In this document: in pieces, positions 1 to 13,314 of the stretch
Position numbering within the stretch: the stretch's first letter is position 1
How the letters are laid out: the number at the start of each line of letters is the position of its first letter
Assembly: GCF_950023065.1 (NCBI RefSeq)
Contig: NC_088680.1
Coordinates: 21,378,559 to 21,442,558, forward strand
Length of the DNA stretch: 64,000 nt
Direction: 5' to 3'
Source: Planococcus citri
Taxonomy: Eukaryota; Arthropoda; Insecta; Hemiptera; Pseudococcidae
Program-made: the position numbers and the translations under genes
Notes under the pieces: model-generated
Told to the model about the DNA's origin: nothing
Databases searched by the model: none
What the model saw: only the letters and a program-made list of their open reading frames with translations

Positions 1-2480
1 CCAAATGAGCTTAGAAGATCGGAGGTAGTTTTCTCTTGAAAAGGAATAATCATTTTTTGAAGTAATTTTTGGCCCCAAAAATATTTTTTTTGTGCACAAT
101 TGATTTGTTTTTAAAGAACTTGTTTTAGAATAATTGGAGAAAAATCAAAAAATGGGAAATTATTTTCCCATTTTTTGAGAAGGGATGGGAGAGGGAAAAC
201 ATTTTTTCTTTAAAAAAGAGGTACATATTTAGAAAAATACTGACTCAGCTAAATAACGAATTTTCAGAAAACATTGACCCATTCAGATTTACTCCACCTA
301 TTTTTCTAGATTTTTTCAACTTTAAGGTGGCTCTATACAAGGGTACCAAATAGCTTATTAGTGGATCAGAGATAATTTTCTCTTGAAAAGGGAATCATTT
401 GAAATAATTTTTGACCCCAAAAATAATTGTTTTGGATGTAAAGATGGGGACTCCCCACAGAACTTGTTTTGGAACTGAAAAAAAAATCAAAAAATGGAAA
501 ATTATTTCCCCAATTTTTGATTTTCAAATTCGAACGTCCTCAGAAACGTACCTAGATTTTGACACATTAGTCGATTTTTTCAAAAATTTTCAATTTTATT
601 CCCTCTCTTGGGGCCAAAATTGAGTTTTGAAAGTAAAAAGCCCTAAAAATTCAACTTCAGAAATGCAGTTACGGTTTCGTGGCATAGCGAATATTGAATA
701 TAGGGTGATGAATAGGTACGTCTTCTCAATGACAAAAAAATTTTTGGTATCAATTTGTCCGGATAAAATTTGTTTTTCTCCTGGATTACTTGTACTTATG
801 TATGTGAGTATAGGTAAATTTCCATTGCTTTGAATCAAACCTCACAATTCTTTCTTTAGATAATTTATCTAAATTTTTTTTCAAAATCTTAATTTTTTTT
901 AATTCCACTTTTTTTCAAAAACGAAAAACTTTGAACTAGAATAAATGTTAGCCCCTCTTCTCGCTCAATCAAACATTCCAAAAAATATCTAACTCTTCTT
1001 TTATAATTTTGTTTTTTTCTTTTCATTTTTTGTAGCGTTTTTTGAAAATATAAAAGTTTTTACCTGATCTATTTTTCTCTTCCAAATTGAAAACTTTGAA
1101 AAAATTTTCTGCCAAAAGTCTTGCTTTTGTGCTGATTTTGCCTATCGTTCTGTTTGTTTTGTTGGACATCCTTGCTCAGAATAAAGGTGAAGTACCTATC
1201 TCAAAAAAGTCACATTTCTGTGTGTGGGTTTTTCAAACATTGTTTTTGAAAAAAAAGATGAAGTTTTTTCTTGCCACGTGGAAAAAAAATAGAAATGATT
1301 TTCTTATGTTGTTGAGTAGGTACCAAATGAGTTTGGATAATGGGGATTGAAATTTTCGAATTATGTTGTTTTTGATTCGCATGGAAGAAGAGAGATGTGA
1401 GAAGGGTGGATGCCATTAGTAGAAATGCCTTCAGGAGTGGTAAATTCTCAAATGCCTTTCGTTTTTCTTCGTACCTCTCCCATCCTTGTGTATTAAATTA
1501 GTTTTAATACCTACTTATATGTACTTTTCATGGAAAATTTTCAATTTTTATTGGATTCTTTGAAAAACCAAAATTTTAGCGGAATGTCAGACCAATATTT
1601 TTTCAAATCAGGTATTCATTTCCTCATCAAATTTTCAGAACAATAGAAACGTCCTTTTTTCGCAAAATAAATTTGAACTTCAAGTAATACTTTTAATTCA
1701 ATTTAGAAAAATTGAAAAGATATCTCAGCGATTGTAAAAATACTAAATCATTATTTTTCGATATTGCTATATCGAAAAATTATTCAATTCGTAATTTTTC
1801 CACTTTTTTTATGATAACTTTTTAAAAAACGTTACGTCGAATTACCCGCTGAATCTTAATTCATCTCATATGCATATCTCTCGCCATTAAGGAAAAACGC
1901 TCAATGAATAAAATTACCAAGTTTTAATGCGATATTTAAATTTTAGTTCAACATTCTTCGCCTTCAAATTCGCTGAAAGGCAGCCAACGATTCATTTAAA
2001 GTAAATAAATAACATAAGAGGAAAAAACTCGGCGGAACGTACTCGTTCGGCTAATGGTGGAAATACGTGTCATTTCACCGAATTATCTACACTCCATTTC
2101 AGAAAGTGCGACTACACAGTGAGGTACATATTTTATTTCTGAAATGAAAAATGAAAATACGAGTGAAGTGGGTGAAAATTTTCAAAAAAATATAATAATA
2201 ATTCTATATTTTATAGATTTACGTCTGCCTTAAATCGGTGATTTGACAAATCAATTATTGATGTGATTTTTTGGTATTTTCTCATCATCAGGATATTAAA
2301 AAATAAATTTATGTATGAGTGTTTTTATTTTTTATTTAACTACTACATTTTTCTCAAATACTTGAGCTAATTAAATTAATATCAAATTCAAACCTACACA
2401 TGAGATTCAGAAATTTCAATTTAGTTTCATCTCTCTCTCCCCCTTCTCCTGCAATAAAACAATTTTTGATAAGTCAATTC
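1..2480. other. AT-rich non-coding stretch with a diverged direct duplication at its left edge
   Basis: No coding sequence is recognisable. The sequence is poly-A/T rich, and short open frames are low-complexity F/K/N/I translations. About 175 bases at 1-178 recur in diverged form at 346-520. The shared landmarks, in the same order, are a start reading CCAAAT(G/A), TTTTCTCTTGAAAAG, TTTTTG(G/A)CCCCAAAAA and AAATCAAAAAATGG. This suggests an old tandem duplication with an offset of about 345 bases. Confidence 0.5.
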
Positions 2481-3640
2481 GCCATCATTGTTACTTTTTA
2501 CACGTACCTATACCTCGTTCGATTTCGATCTCTCTCGTTATTGCGGGTGTAATTCAAATGAATTATAGGTACACAAGTACCTAATCGCGACCAGAGAGAA
2601 AGAGGACGAAGGAAATACGCGATTAATATTATTCAAATGACCACCGCGGTCGTGTATAAGTTCTACGAAATTTCCCGAATTTCCAATGAAAAAACTCCAG
2701 ACCATCGGACGTGTCCGATATTTAAATAAGCTCGCGGTATGCAAGCAGACGAAAGAGAAGAAAAAAAGACATCAAATATCCGGCACGAAGAGGAAAATTA
2801 TTAGAGGCGGTTCGCCGATCGGTATTTTTCAATTACACCGTCAAAGTATTCGGGTACCCTTTGTGAGTACGGTGGTTTTAATTATTGAAATTAGTATCGC
2901 GTTTTACTTGTTTATAAACGCGTCAATTCCATTTAAAAATGTTCCACCGTTGTTACGATAAGAATAACAAATAGATACGAATCTAGCGTCGAGGTCCGAG
3001 GTCGTTCGTCTGCAGAGTGCTATATGAAATGCTACCGAATGCGGCACCTTTTGCCACGATCATAATTCCCTCAGTGTCGGGATCGGAATAATATAAGATT
3101 CTTTCCTTTTTTTTTTCATTCTTATACGTACACCTTCATTATGGTATTAGTACGAGTCTTGTACACACGTAGATTGGTAATTGATCATATAGGCTACGTT
3201 ATTGTGGGTGATTTTTACACCGTGCTCGCCTCCTCCCCATCTCTATGTTGCTACAATGATCAGATTCGCGAATAGATAAGGCAACGACGATCAAGGTGTT
3301 CGTTTCTGTGTCGATGACGTTGATCGCTGAATGGTTTGTAAGGTGCAAGGTGCGCAGGATTTGTTGGTAATAAAAATAAGGCTATTAAGGTTAAGAATGG
3401 TGGATTTCCTTTGATGTGAATTGGATATTACCGCGTGCGATGCGGTTTTATTTATCGAGTATTTGACTATTTGACGACAGAACCACAGAACGGAAACCGG
3501 ATAAAACCATTCGTGGGGTGCGATTAGAATTCAAATCGTGTCAGATTTGAGTAGCCTACCCGGTTTACGGATCGTCTTGTAGCTCTATGATGATGACTCA
3601 CTCGAGTAATCGAAATAGATTAATTTTATCAGTATATTTT
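2480..3640. other. Repeat-poor non-coding island of more balanced composition
   Basis: Base composition shifts here to more balanced sequence with many CpG dinucleotides and few homopolymer runs, unlike the DNA on both sides. Open frames (for example 2686-2961 plus) show no recognisable domain and no splice-supported continuation. Such islands near developmental homeobox genes often hold conserved regulatory elements, but conservation cannot be tested here. Confidence 0.3.
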
Positions 3641-4680
3641 AATTATTTTCTTAGGATGAGAGGGAATGGGGAGGGGGTACCTCTACCTATATTCAGTAAA
3701 ATTATCTCGTGAATTGTCTTGCGTAAGACTCACATTGATTAATTTTTTTCAAGAGGCCATTACCTACCTAATTATCATTTTTTGTATCATATGAAGAAGG
3801 GAAGGATTATATGAACAGACAGAAGATGTTTTAAGAAACGAAACTTCACAAGTTATTTTTTCTACGTGAAGTAATATTGAAAAGCTTCCAAATCCCTTTT
3901 TCCCCGTAAAAAATGTTGAAAATTGAAAATTTTCTCATTTTGCATTGTGTATTTTACAAGGCAAGCCTTCCATGTAAAAATTGGAAAAGCTTTAAAATTG
4001 GCTGTAATTTTTGAAAAAATTGGATAATTTCTTTTCAGAACTTCAAACATTCAATTTTTTCCAAATCCTCACCCTTCTCCCTTCAAAAAAGAAATACTTG
4101 AAATTTGAACGAAAATCTATTACATCTTCTCCAGTAGAGTTTCTGATAGAAGACGATTGCTCCAACAAATACAAAATTCTACTTTTTCATGTGAAAGTAA
4201 GGAAATCGTTTGGGCTTGACTATAAAATTCCCTCACTTTTCTGAAATGAAAAGAGAACAAAATGTTTTCAGAACATTCGAATTTCCATTTTCATTTCTTT
4301 TTTTTGCAAGTACCTCAACCCTTCCTCCCAAAAACGAGGTTCTAAAATATTAGAATAATTTTAAAAAATTGCAATTCTTATGTTTTTACACTCTAATAAT
4401 CCTCGGATGGGGTCAATTTTCGTTAGAAAAGCACTATTCAGTGGCTTTGATTGGAGATTTTCGCACAATTCCGAGAATCCATCCCTAAGAACTGTCACTA
4501 CCCCGAATGAATATTTCCCCAAAGTGGTAAATTTTTTCTTGGGAAGTTTTTTTCCTGACTACTGAATTTTTAAATCCGATTCTCCGAATATGATATTCCC
4601 TGAACGACCATTGATTTTTCCTCAAAAACTTGATTTCCAAACGTAATAATTATTGCTCGCAATTGTATGGTAAAAAAACA
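3640..4680. other. AT-rich gene-free stretch
   Basis: Only poly-A/T-rich sequence with short low-complexity frames on both strands. I see no gene, no obvious terminal inverted repeats and no tandem array. Confidence 0.4.
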
Positions 4681-5330
4681 AAAATCTTAGGTAATTTTGA
4701 CGAAAATCGAGTCTTCCTTGCAATTTTGATGAAGAAAAAAGTAGGATTTTTTTGCAATTTCGACCAGCAACAAGTAAGACTTTAAAGCAAATTGTGATGA
4801 AAAAACCAGGTCGTTTTGGAATTTCGGGGAAAAAACTAGACTTTCTGGTATTTTTAAAGAAAAAAAAGACGTTTTTTTTTGGTAATTTTTGACAAAAAAA
4901 AGAAACCACACAGTTTTTGCAACAACAAAACAAGATTATGGAAATTTTGACCAAAAAAAAAATGACTCTGACCTTCATTAAAAAACAGCCCTTTTTGATA
5001 ATTTTGACGAATCATTGTTTTTTTTTGTAGTTGTTTTAGTTTTTTTGGAATTTTGACTAAAAAGTAATTTTTTTCGCTAAGTAATGGGGAACTATAACTT
5101 TTTATTACAATTTTGACAAAATTAGGTTCTTTATTACGATAAAAAAGTCAGATTTTCTGGAAATTTGACCCTAAAAAAATGTGTGCAATATGTTGGCAAA
5201 AAAAACAGACTTTTTTGACAGTTTTGACAAAAAAACCAAAATAATAAGCACCCCAGTCATTTTGATAATTCTGACAATAAACAGAATTTTTCTGACTTTC
5301 TGATGATTTTCGGGAATCATTACGCCAATT
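4680..5330. repeat. Degenerate tandem array of a ~30-base AAAATTTTGACxAAAAA-type unit
   Basis: Diverged units of about 25-35 bases follow one another, each built around words such as ATTTTGACAAAAAA and a short T- or G-bearing spacer. On the opposite strand this reads as the TTTTTTGTCAAAATTGTC-like unit seen in much better condition at 27.7-29.4 kb, so it looks like an older copy of the same minisatellite family. The open frames here (4622-4978 minus) are by-products of the repeat. Confidence 0.5.
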
Positions 5331-5960
5331 TTACAGTTCTTACAACAAATTATGCAATTTTTGTAAAATTTTATTCAGTGCCTATGATATTTTTTTGATC
5401 AGTTTTTTATAATTTTTAACAACTTTTTACGTTTGAAGCATTTTTAGCAGAATATTTCTTAATTTTTGTGATATTTCGTCAAATTTTTAATCATAACTAC
5501 ACTCCTTTGATTACATTCCAACAAATTTTAAAGCAATTTTTGCGAAATTTTGCTCAATTTGGTAATTTTTTAATCAATTATACGGCAAATTTCAGTAACT
5601 TCGTTAGACTTTGATTAGCTTTTCATAACTTTTGGATATTTTTTGTTAATATTTTGACAGTTTTCTCGATATTTTTCTGAAATGTTGCAATTTTTCATCA
5701 ATTTTTAAACTTATAAAATCCCTATAAGATATCAATGTATACCATTTACTTTGATGTGTCGTTACTTTAAGTTATTATGTCACTTAATGACCTTAATGTT
5801 GTCGATAGTGACTTTAAACTAACTAAATAAATAAATTAATTAAATATTGTTAAGTACGAGTAATTGTGTCAATTTAAAACATTTTTACTAAAGGACAAAG
5901 GTAATTTTCGGACAATTTTGGTCCATTTTGCATTTTTGCTGAAACACAAAAAAAAGATTG
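5330..5960. other. AT-rich gene-free stretch
   Basis: Low-complexity AT-rich sequence without a supportable gene. A short stretch at 5757-5815 repeats TTAAGT/ACTTTAA words, but not as a clear array. Confidence 0.35.
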
Positions 5961-5964
5961 TTCG

Positions 5965-6540
5965 AAAACAGGTTCCAGCTAAGCGCAACTTCAAATGAGG
6001 GATGCTGATTGTAAAGCTGGAATTTTTATGCAGAAATGTGATGAAAACATGTAATATTTTATGCAATTTTTTTCTCCCGAAATTAATATGCAAAAAATAT
6101 GCAAAATTTTCAATTTGAGTAACGTATCCCTAAAAAGGATTTTTCAAGCTGAAAAACATGAAAACTCTCAATTCTTTTTGAAAAACAGGTAAAACAAGTC
6201 ATTTATAAATTCATTAATTAATCCGGGAAAAAAATTTCTGGATAACATTTTAGCAGTGTTGCCATTTTTTGAACAAAAAAGGTCATAAAAATCTCAATTT
6301 TTGTAAAATTTTCGTTAATAGGTATGTATGCATAATGGTACCATAGAATGCTTAAATATACAAAAATATGCAGGTTTCCCCCTAAAATATGCTGAAATAT
6401 GCAATTTGGTCTGAAACATGCAAAATTATATTGGGCTCCTTCGTCAGGAAATTTCATGATTCGTGGTGATCTGATCAAATATGTTTTTTTCAGGTCCATA
6501 GAAAAACATGCAAAGCATAAAAATCCCAGCTTTACTGATT
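5965..6540. repeat. Imperfect foldback region with clustered ATATGCA words
   Basis: A segment near 6005-6040 (TAAAGCTGGAATTTTTATGC) has an imperfect reverse complement near 6500-6533 (GCATAAAAATCCCAGCTTTA). This gives a foldback of about 0.5 kb. Between the arms the word AATATGCA or ATGCAAAA recurs at least six times (about 6090, 6099, 6366, 6390, 6396, 6417). This fits a degraded non-autonomous DNA transposon, but no clean termini or target duplication are visible. Confidence 0.35.
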
Positions 6541-7600
6541 ACTTATAGGCACATCGCTCTTCTGACTTTATATGGCTTTTATCGCACGAATGATCTTTAA
6601 TTTTCCTTTTTTCATACCACTGGATCCTCACAGTACATATTATGTAGAACATTCTCAACTAAAATTGGCAAAGATTTTTTTTTTTGAATTTTCAAAAATT
6701 AACAATCTCAACATCTGAAATTTTGGAAATAGAGATTTCAAGTCATACTCTTTCAACCATGTTTAATTTTTTTGAAGTCAGAGTGTATTCTGTAGCTACG
6801 AAAAATTCATATTCTAAATCTATTTTCATAGAAGTTTTTTCAAAAACTTGTTTTCTTGAATAATTTTTGAGATTCCAAAACTTGAAACCAAAAAGTTTTA
6901 CAAGAGGAAGAAGAAGATTTATATCAGTAAAAAGATCCATGCATCGTATTATGATTTTTCCAACATGTGCAATTGTGCATATTCAAAAAAAGAGGAGATT
7001 ATTCAAGTCTCTGATTACTTGAATAAGATACTTGACTCTTTATTGCACATTGCACTGCACTGAATTTGATGTCCCCAAATTTCAAGACTGCAAGACAATA
7101 TATTTCTATTTTTAAAAAAATATCATAAATTCACATTTTCCAAAACGATTTGTTAAAATGATGGGAAAATTACCAATCCTCAATTATTAATATTTTTTTT
7201 TTCAACCTGATTTTGAGAGACTGCGATTCCTCCCCTTCTCCCCTTCAATATTAAATCATCAAAAATTCTTGAATTTATCGATTAATCTGCTAGAAATTTT
7301 AGAAAGACTGCAAAAAAAATCAAATCGGTAGTCAAGGGGAAGAGGTGCCATTTGTCAGGTCGACCTTTATGTATTTTCAACCACATCCCATAAAAGATTA
7401 TTGTACGTAATTTCACGCTTTTCAAGCCAATCAAACTATACAAAAATACGACCACTTTTTTCAATTTTCACGCCTAATAAAAATCAATACCTATACCTAA
7501 AGCAAATTCATTCCTCAAACGGTACATCGATCAAATGCAAAACACAGAAGACAATCCAACTGCCCAACGATTACCAGAGTTGATAAATGCCAAGTTATAT
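6540..7600. other. AT-rich gene-free stretch
   Basis: Poly-A/T-rich sequence with no recognisable coding, RNA or mobile element. Short open frames lack any familiar motif. Confidence 0.35.
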
Positions 7601-9330
7601 CGCATTCCTAAAATGACATCTCCTCATCGCCGACATCAGTGCGGTACGGTGAGGTATACGAAGACGACTCCCAGTCGTATATTTTAAAAACTTCGCACAA
7701 TCAGAAGCGAAGAATTACGCGTATGCTTTATTAATAGCGTCTAAAAATCAATTTTTCATATGCACAATTCATAAATATGTACGTATAACTCGCAGAACTG
7801 CCCACAAGATTCAGTGTGCGGTTTTTAATAGCGACTGGTGCGGTGGCGGTGGCCGCAGCATCACGGTAGCGCATAAAATATGAAGGAGAAGAAGGGGAAA
7901 AAAGTGAAGATTTTATGTAAACATCTGTGATACGGTCGTTTATCATAGACGCCGTGTAATAATAGCGAATAAGTTATTCGTGTAAAACATCAAAGAAATC
8001 TTTTACGCGGTTCTTTGGATTTGAAAATAGAGAGGTCCCTTTGTACACGAATGAACAGGAGATACGTGTAGTACACGTAAACGTCAAAGTTATTCGCTCG
8101 GTACCTTTACCGTTTACCTATCTGACTGGTTTTTTTCTAGTGTGAAAAAATCCAATCTTGGGTAGAAATTGAAGGAAGCAAAAAGTAACTGCCTGGTAAA
8201 GTGAAGAGTACAAAGTTATCCATTCATTTTCCAGCCTCTTTACGAAAGGCTTTTTTTAAAATGTACAAAACAATCACACTTCACAATTACAGAAAAGTCG
8301 GTCAAAAACATCCTAAATCATCATCGTAATTTAAAAAATCCACATAAATACAATCTAATAACCTACTAATAGAAATATACCAATACGCTAATAAAAAATA
8401 ATACCCCGTAGAAGAAAAATTTCCACCATTAAAAAAAAAATCCACCCTTTGTAAAAATTCAACATTACCAACCCATTTGACAATTTACAATCTCGACGAA
8501 TTTTTTCGCTCCGGCAAAATATTACTTACGTAGAATATTTACTCTAAACGCGTCCTCGTCTCCGCAAAGCTGAAGCTGCGAAAGGAGAGACGCTTTCATT
8601 TAGGGAAAAAAAGCGATATATACGAGGACGACGACGGTACATTAAAAATCCAAAGGGCGAGGAAGGCGGCTCTGTGTAGAAAAATTAGCGAACCGTATCT
8701 AAAATACCGGAACAATGAAACGTCGCACTCAAGTTTGCGTTTTACGCTCTGTTGACCTCCCATGAATTTGATTATCCGCCTAAAGTTAAGGGATGAGTGA
8801 TATGTACGGTTTAACTCAGACTGTTGTTGTTCGTTTTGCTTCTCGCCCGAAAATACCGAAAATTCCCTAATCTTTATATTCCACCACCGCCCACCACCGT
8901 ACTGACGACGACGACGCGAACGAGCTTTTTCGCTATAATTCAAGAAAATTCGTTAAAATTCCCAGAACCTCATGTTTTGTTATGATTTCTACCATCGGAA
9001 GTTGTTTTTGTTCGGATATTCCTCTCTCTTTACCCTTCTTAATAAACTCGCTCACCCTTCGGTATTACATTAGTGGCAGATTTGCGTGGTGGTGGTGTTG
9101 TTGCTGCTGCGGGGTGACTGACTATGAAATGTATACCCCGAACTGGGACGTTTATTAAAAATAAATATCGAAATTTAACAGGTGGTTAACCCCCGAGCAA
9201 TGGCGAGCTTTTGGGAATTGATGAAAATACAATAAGAGTTAATGAATCTGAATCGACCACATTAAACAAGACAGCGCTACAGAAGAATATATTGATTTAA
9301 GTGGAAATGGATATTTATTTCGAGTTCATA
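7600..9330. other. Repeat-poor non-coding island
   Basis: Balanced, CpG-containing sequence with few homopolymers, including a (GAC)n-like patch near 8625-8640 and a CCACC/GACGACGACG patch near 8880-8915. The longest frame (8596-8943 minus, 115 codons) has no recognisable domain and no flanking exons. I read this as a candidate regulatory island rather than a gene. Confidence 0.3.
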
Positions 9331-12140
9331 TTTTATTCACGACTAAGCAAGCTTGCTTGCTGTGCACGTCTTTCATGAAGTCAAAAAATTAAATATCTGC
9401 TTATGATTGAGGGAGGGGAGTATTTCAACTGCCAGAAAAAATTTTTAATCGAAAAAGGATGTCAATCCCACCAGCTAAAATTTCAGATGCTAAAATATGT
9501 ACCTACTTGTATTTTTCGATTTTAAGTAAATTTTTGAAAGTGTTTGAACCAAAACTGTGAAAAAAAAATCAAAACTGAGCCAGAAATCTGAGATTCGTAA
9601 TGTACCTTATTTTCAAACCTTCCTTCCCATCAATGGAAGACGGTTTCAGGCCATTTTGAGCAGTTCTGGAGGTTCCAGTAGATTTTGGCAGTATCTTCCA
9701 TAAAATTTTATCCGACAGGGAGTATAGGTATCCATTGAAAATGTTGTTGGAGGCTTCAGAATTGTTTAAAAACTACTCGTACCTACTTTGTACACACAAA
9801 AATTCTGCAAATTCGATAACAATTCTGAGTTTATAACAAAACAATTGAAAAATTTACAACTTTTCGTGTTTCAGGAGCAAAAAAATGAAATCGTCGAATA
9901 GAGAAGTTTCCCTTAAATTAAAATCATTGCAAAAATCTTTTTTAAAACCTTCAAAATTTCAACCATTTCGTGTAATTTTTCTAGTGCTGATAGGTATTTT
10001 ATTCAGTTCACGAGTACGTATGGTACATTTTTTAGAATGAAAAAACCTCGAATTGTAATTTTAAATTAAGTAAGAAAAAGTTCAGTTTTTTTTTGACAAA
10101 ATTGCAGAAATTATACTATAGTTACCTACTAGTTTATTTATTTATTCGGTAAAATCTTCCAAAAAGACTTATTTTTTGCCAAAATGTCAAAAAAACTACT
10201 TTTCTCAATCAAAATTTCCAAGAAAAATACATTTGGGGTCAAAATTATCAAAATGATTGGTCATTTTTCATAAATATCACCAAGAAGTCTTGTTTTTGAC
10301 AAAATTGCAAAAAAATCCTACTTTTAAAATCAAAATTTACAAGAAAAATCTAACGAATTGAGCAAAAGTTGAAAAAAAAACTGAAAAAGCATCTTGGGAA
10401 TTTCGTCTTAAATCAGCCCTGTTCTATGTTCAAATACTCCGAGTTATTTGCTCAAAAAGGTTTTTGTAGATTTTTTTTATAAATGTCTGTTAAGAAAGAT
10501 AGGAAATCTCTTTCTTTACCCACCCCCTCCCGCCCGTGCGAAGGTTTTTTTTTCTGCCCATGAAATTTCTCGTCATGATGCTCAACTTTTGGAGTCTAAT
10601 TGCCCGCAATTTCTGAAACTTGGCGGAAAATCAGTTTGTTGCGTTTCGAAGGTAATTGAAAATAGTTTCAAAAAGTATTTTCCGAAAACCAATTTCAGAA
10701 TTCCAAAGAGCAACTTTTAAAAGCTTGCCAAATTTTAGACCTTGATATAATTTAAAAATTTGAAAAAATCCTAGAAGCATACAATTTTAAGATACCTACT
10801 CACAACTGATGGGATTCGCAAAGCCACGGATGGGGAGGGAACGGAGCTCCCAAATTTTGGTCTAAATATATGTACTATAAATCCTTGCATTCATTTTTAA
10901 ACGTTACCTTTCCTATAAATACCTATACCTAAGTAATAAGTATAGAACAACGCAATTTATGTAGTGCTACGCACCAGGAGCTTATCAGTCTTGAAAATAT
11001 GAGTAACAACCTCTTTGCTTTCTTCGAAAAAGGTTCATTAGCTATACTTTTTAATTTTTTTTTCTTTCAAATTTTCATTATTCTTGTCTGTTTTATTGGA
11101 AGATGTTCACTTTGCTAATGTGTTCTGATTAAGGGAAGATAAGATTGCTTTCGAAACGTTTGTATTTAATTTTTTTGATCTTTTATCTTTTTTTCCACAA
11201 ATTTTGTTTTCCTTATCTATGTTATCGATGGGAAATATTTAAGAGGACTGAGGATAGGTAGGTACTTTGTTATCGCACTCTGATAATGAGAGAATTAATA
11301 GATTACTTCTGAAACTTCGTAGGTATTTCATTTTTGTGAGTACTTCTGAATGTTAATTCAGTTTTTTATAAAGTATTTATTGGTTGATTCTGAAAAAAAA
11401 AAATAGGTCTTTGAACGATAGTTTTCGTACCATTCTTGAATTCTATAGCGTAATATAGATGGTGTTCGCATCTACTTATTACAATCATTTAGGGATCTAC
11501 ATACATTTTTAAAAAAATATATTTTTATTGCGATAACTTCTATAATTTTATCTTGATAAAATGGACAAATGATTTTCATTTTATTGCTCAAATGTTAGGT
11601 AAAATGTAAAAAAATTGAGCATTTAATGTAAAAATCTGTTAAATTTAAAAAAAAATCAAAGCATATTGAAAAAACAGAATTGAAGTATTTTTCACCCTCC
11701 CTTTTTCATCATGAAAAAAGTTGGAAACAGTTGAACAACATCTCGTAAGTAAAAAAGGAATTCAAACCAGAATGAAAGCGAGTGAATAATTTTTTTTTAA
11801 TGAAACAATTATTCCACATGATAAAAAATATCATTCAAGTAACCACCCCCCCCCCCCGGCAGGGTTTGGTGTCGATGGCAGTGTTAGACGGATCAACAAC
11901 TCAGTGATATTCGTATTCAGAGCTCCCAAAAACCTTAAAGTCTCAATATTTCTGGTCGAGTGCCCTTGCCAGCAAAACATCTCATTTAAGTGAATAAAAA
12001 TTACCATTTTCCACATAATTATTTTAGAAACATTCAAACTGGAATCAAAACGTTTTTCAACAAAATTCTTTACGTTTGTGTCACAAAATAAATGAAATTC
12101 ACAGAACTGAAGCATTCATTAAGCCTACTTTTCTAGTGAG

Positions 12141-12173
<33 letters not shown>

Positions 12174-12320
12174 CTTGGAGTGTCTAATTTAAGATACATA
12201 CATAATATTTTTAGGAAATGAAAAAACGAAATCTGAGTAAAAAAAATGCCAATAAAGTCGCAAAAAAGTCACGAATTTTCATGAAAAACTCTTCAGAATA
12301 ATCATGATCATTTTTTCCAT
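9330..12320. other. AT-rich stretch with repeat remnants, no gene seen
   Basis: Near 9666 there is a diverged copy of the palindromic word CTGGAGGTTCCAG that marks the dispersed foldback family seen at 18-21 kb and 56 kb. At 10080-10380 there is a short degenerate array of the GTCAAAATTTCCAAGAAAAA type. Poly-C (about 11846-11855) and poly-T (about 12140-12163) tracts are present. No coding gene can be supported. Confidence 0.4.
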
Positions 12321-12329
12321 CATTCGAGT

Positions 12330-13314
12330 CAGGGGCGGATGGGGCACCTTAAAGTTACCGGGATTTGGCGCCGGTGCTGATGCTACGCCAGGTTTTTTTA
12401 GGCGATGATTGGTAGGAGGGGGGGTGACGAAGGCATAAGATCATGTGATTCATGTGTACTTTTTTAAAACATTTTTTACCTTGAGTATTTTAGCCAATGT
12501 AGTCATTTTGAGTAGGGTATAAAAATTACAAATCCGTCAACTTTTTGAGGGGTAAAAAAGGCAAAAGGTTGCTGATTTTTAAAAAAAATTGAACATTTGA
12601 CGAAATTGAAATTAGTGTAAGTATTAGATTTATTTACTGAATCAAATTAGAATTTTTATTGCCAGAGGGGAACGAGGGCAAATATTTTGGAAAATCCAAA
12701 CTTAAAGGGTGTAGAAAAATGTTATTTTCGTTGCTGAACGTGCAAACTTTGGAGCTGATATCATCTTGGGTCTCAATTTTGAAAGAAAAACAAATTGGCC
12801 CGAGCAAAGCGAGGGCGAAAGCTTTTGAAAATTTTCATTCTGAGATGCCCAAAAACGAGGTTTTTCGAATGCAAGGAGTTTATTTTTTAGTTTTTTAAAT
12901 TTTAAATTTAGAATGATGTTTTTTTAGGAAGTTGATTTTGAAAAAGAAAAGAGACAAGCTCGAGCGAGGGTGAAAGCTCTTACAAATTTGTATTTCGAGG
13001 AGAGGCATAAAAACAACGTTTTTTTAATGTGAGAATAAAGAGTTCATTTTTCGGCTTTAAAACCCAATTTTTTTTTAGAAATTTTCATCTCGATTTCGAA
13101 AAAGAAAATAACATAAGCCCGAGCGAAGCGAGGGCAAAAGCTTTCGAAAATTTGTGTTTCAAGAAGTAAAAAATAATGGTTTTCTTTTATCAGAGCTACT
13201 TTTTCTGCGCTGCTGCGGCGCCGAATTCGAGTCAAAATCAGCGTAAAAATTGGCGCCGAAATCCAATTTTTACCGGGATTTTTCCCGGTTCCCCTTATGG
13301 CCCATCCGCCCCTG
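12330..13314. mobile_element. hAT-like non-autonomous DNA transposon (985 bp) with 8-bp target site duplication
   Basis: The element begins CAGGGGCGGATGGG and ends with the exact reverse complement CCCATCCGCCCCTG, a 14-bp perfect terminal inverted repeat. It is flanked on both sides by ATTCGAGT (12322-12329 and 13315-13322), an 8-bp target duplication. The CAGGGGCGG-type terminus and the 8-bp duplication are typical of the hAT superfamily. Subterminal sequence also folds back (a GGCGCC-containing patch near 12368 and again near 13217 and 13251). The interior carries three diverged copies of a GAGCGAAGCGAGGGC-containing segment (near 12802, 12962 and 13120). No transposase frame is present, so it would depend on an enzyme made elsewhere. 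Confidence 0.85.

Noticed and set aside
2686..2961. 91-codon plus-strand frame with a hydrophobic stretch
   Set aside because: No recognisable family and no exon structure; the hydrophobic run alone is not enough.
8596..8943. 115-codon open frame on the minus strand
   Set aside because: No recognisable domain, Arg/Ser/Tyr-rich composition from CCACC/GACGAC repeats on the other strand, and no splice partners.
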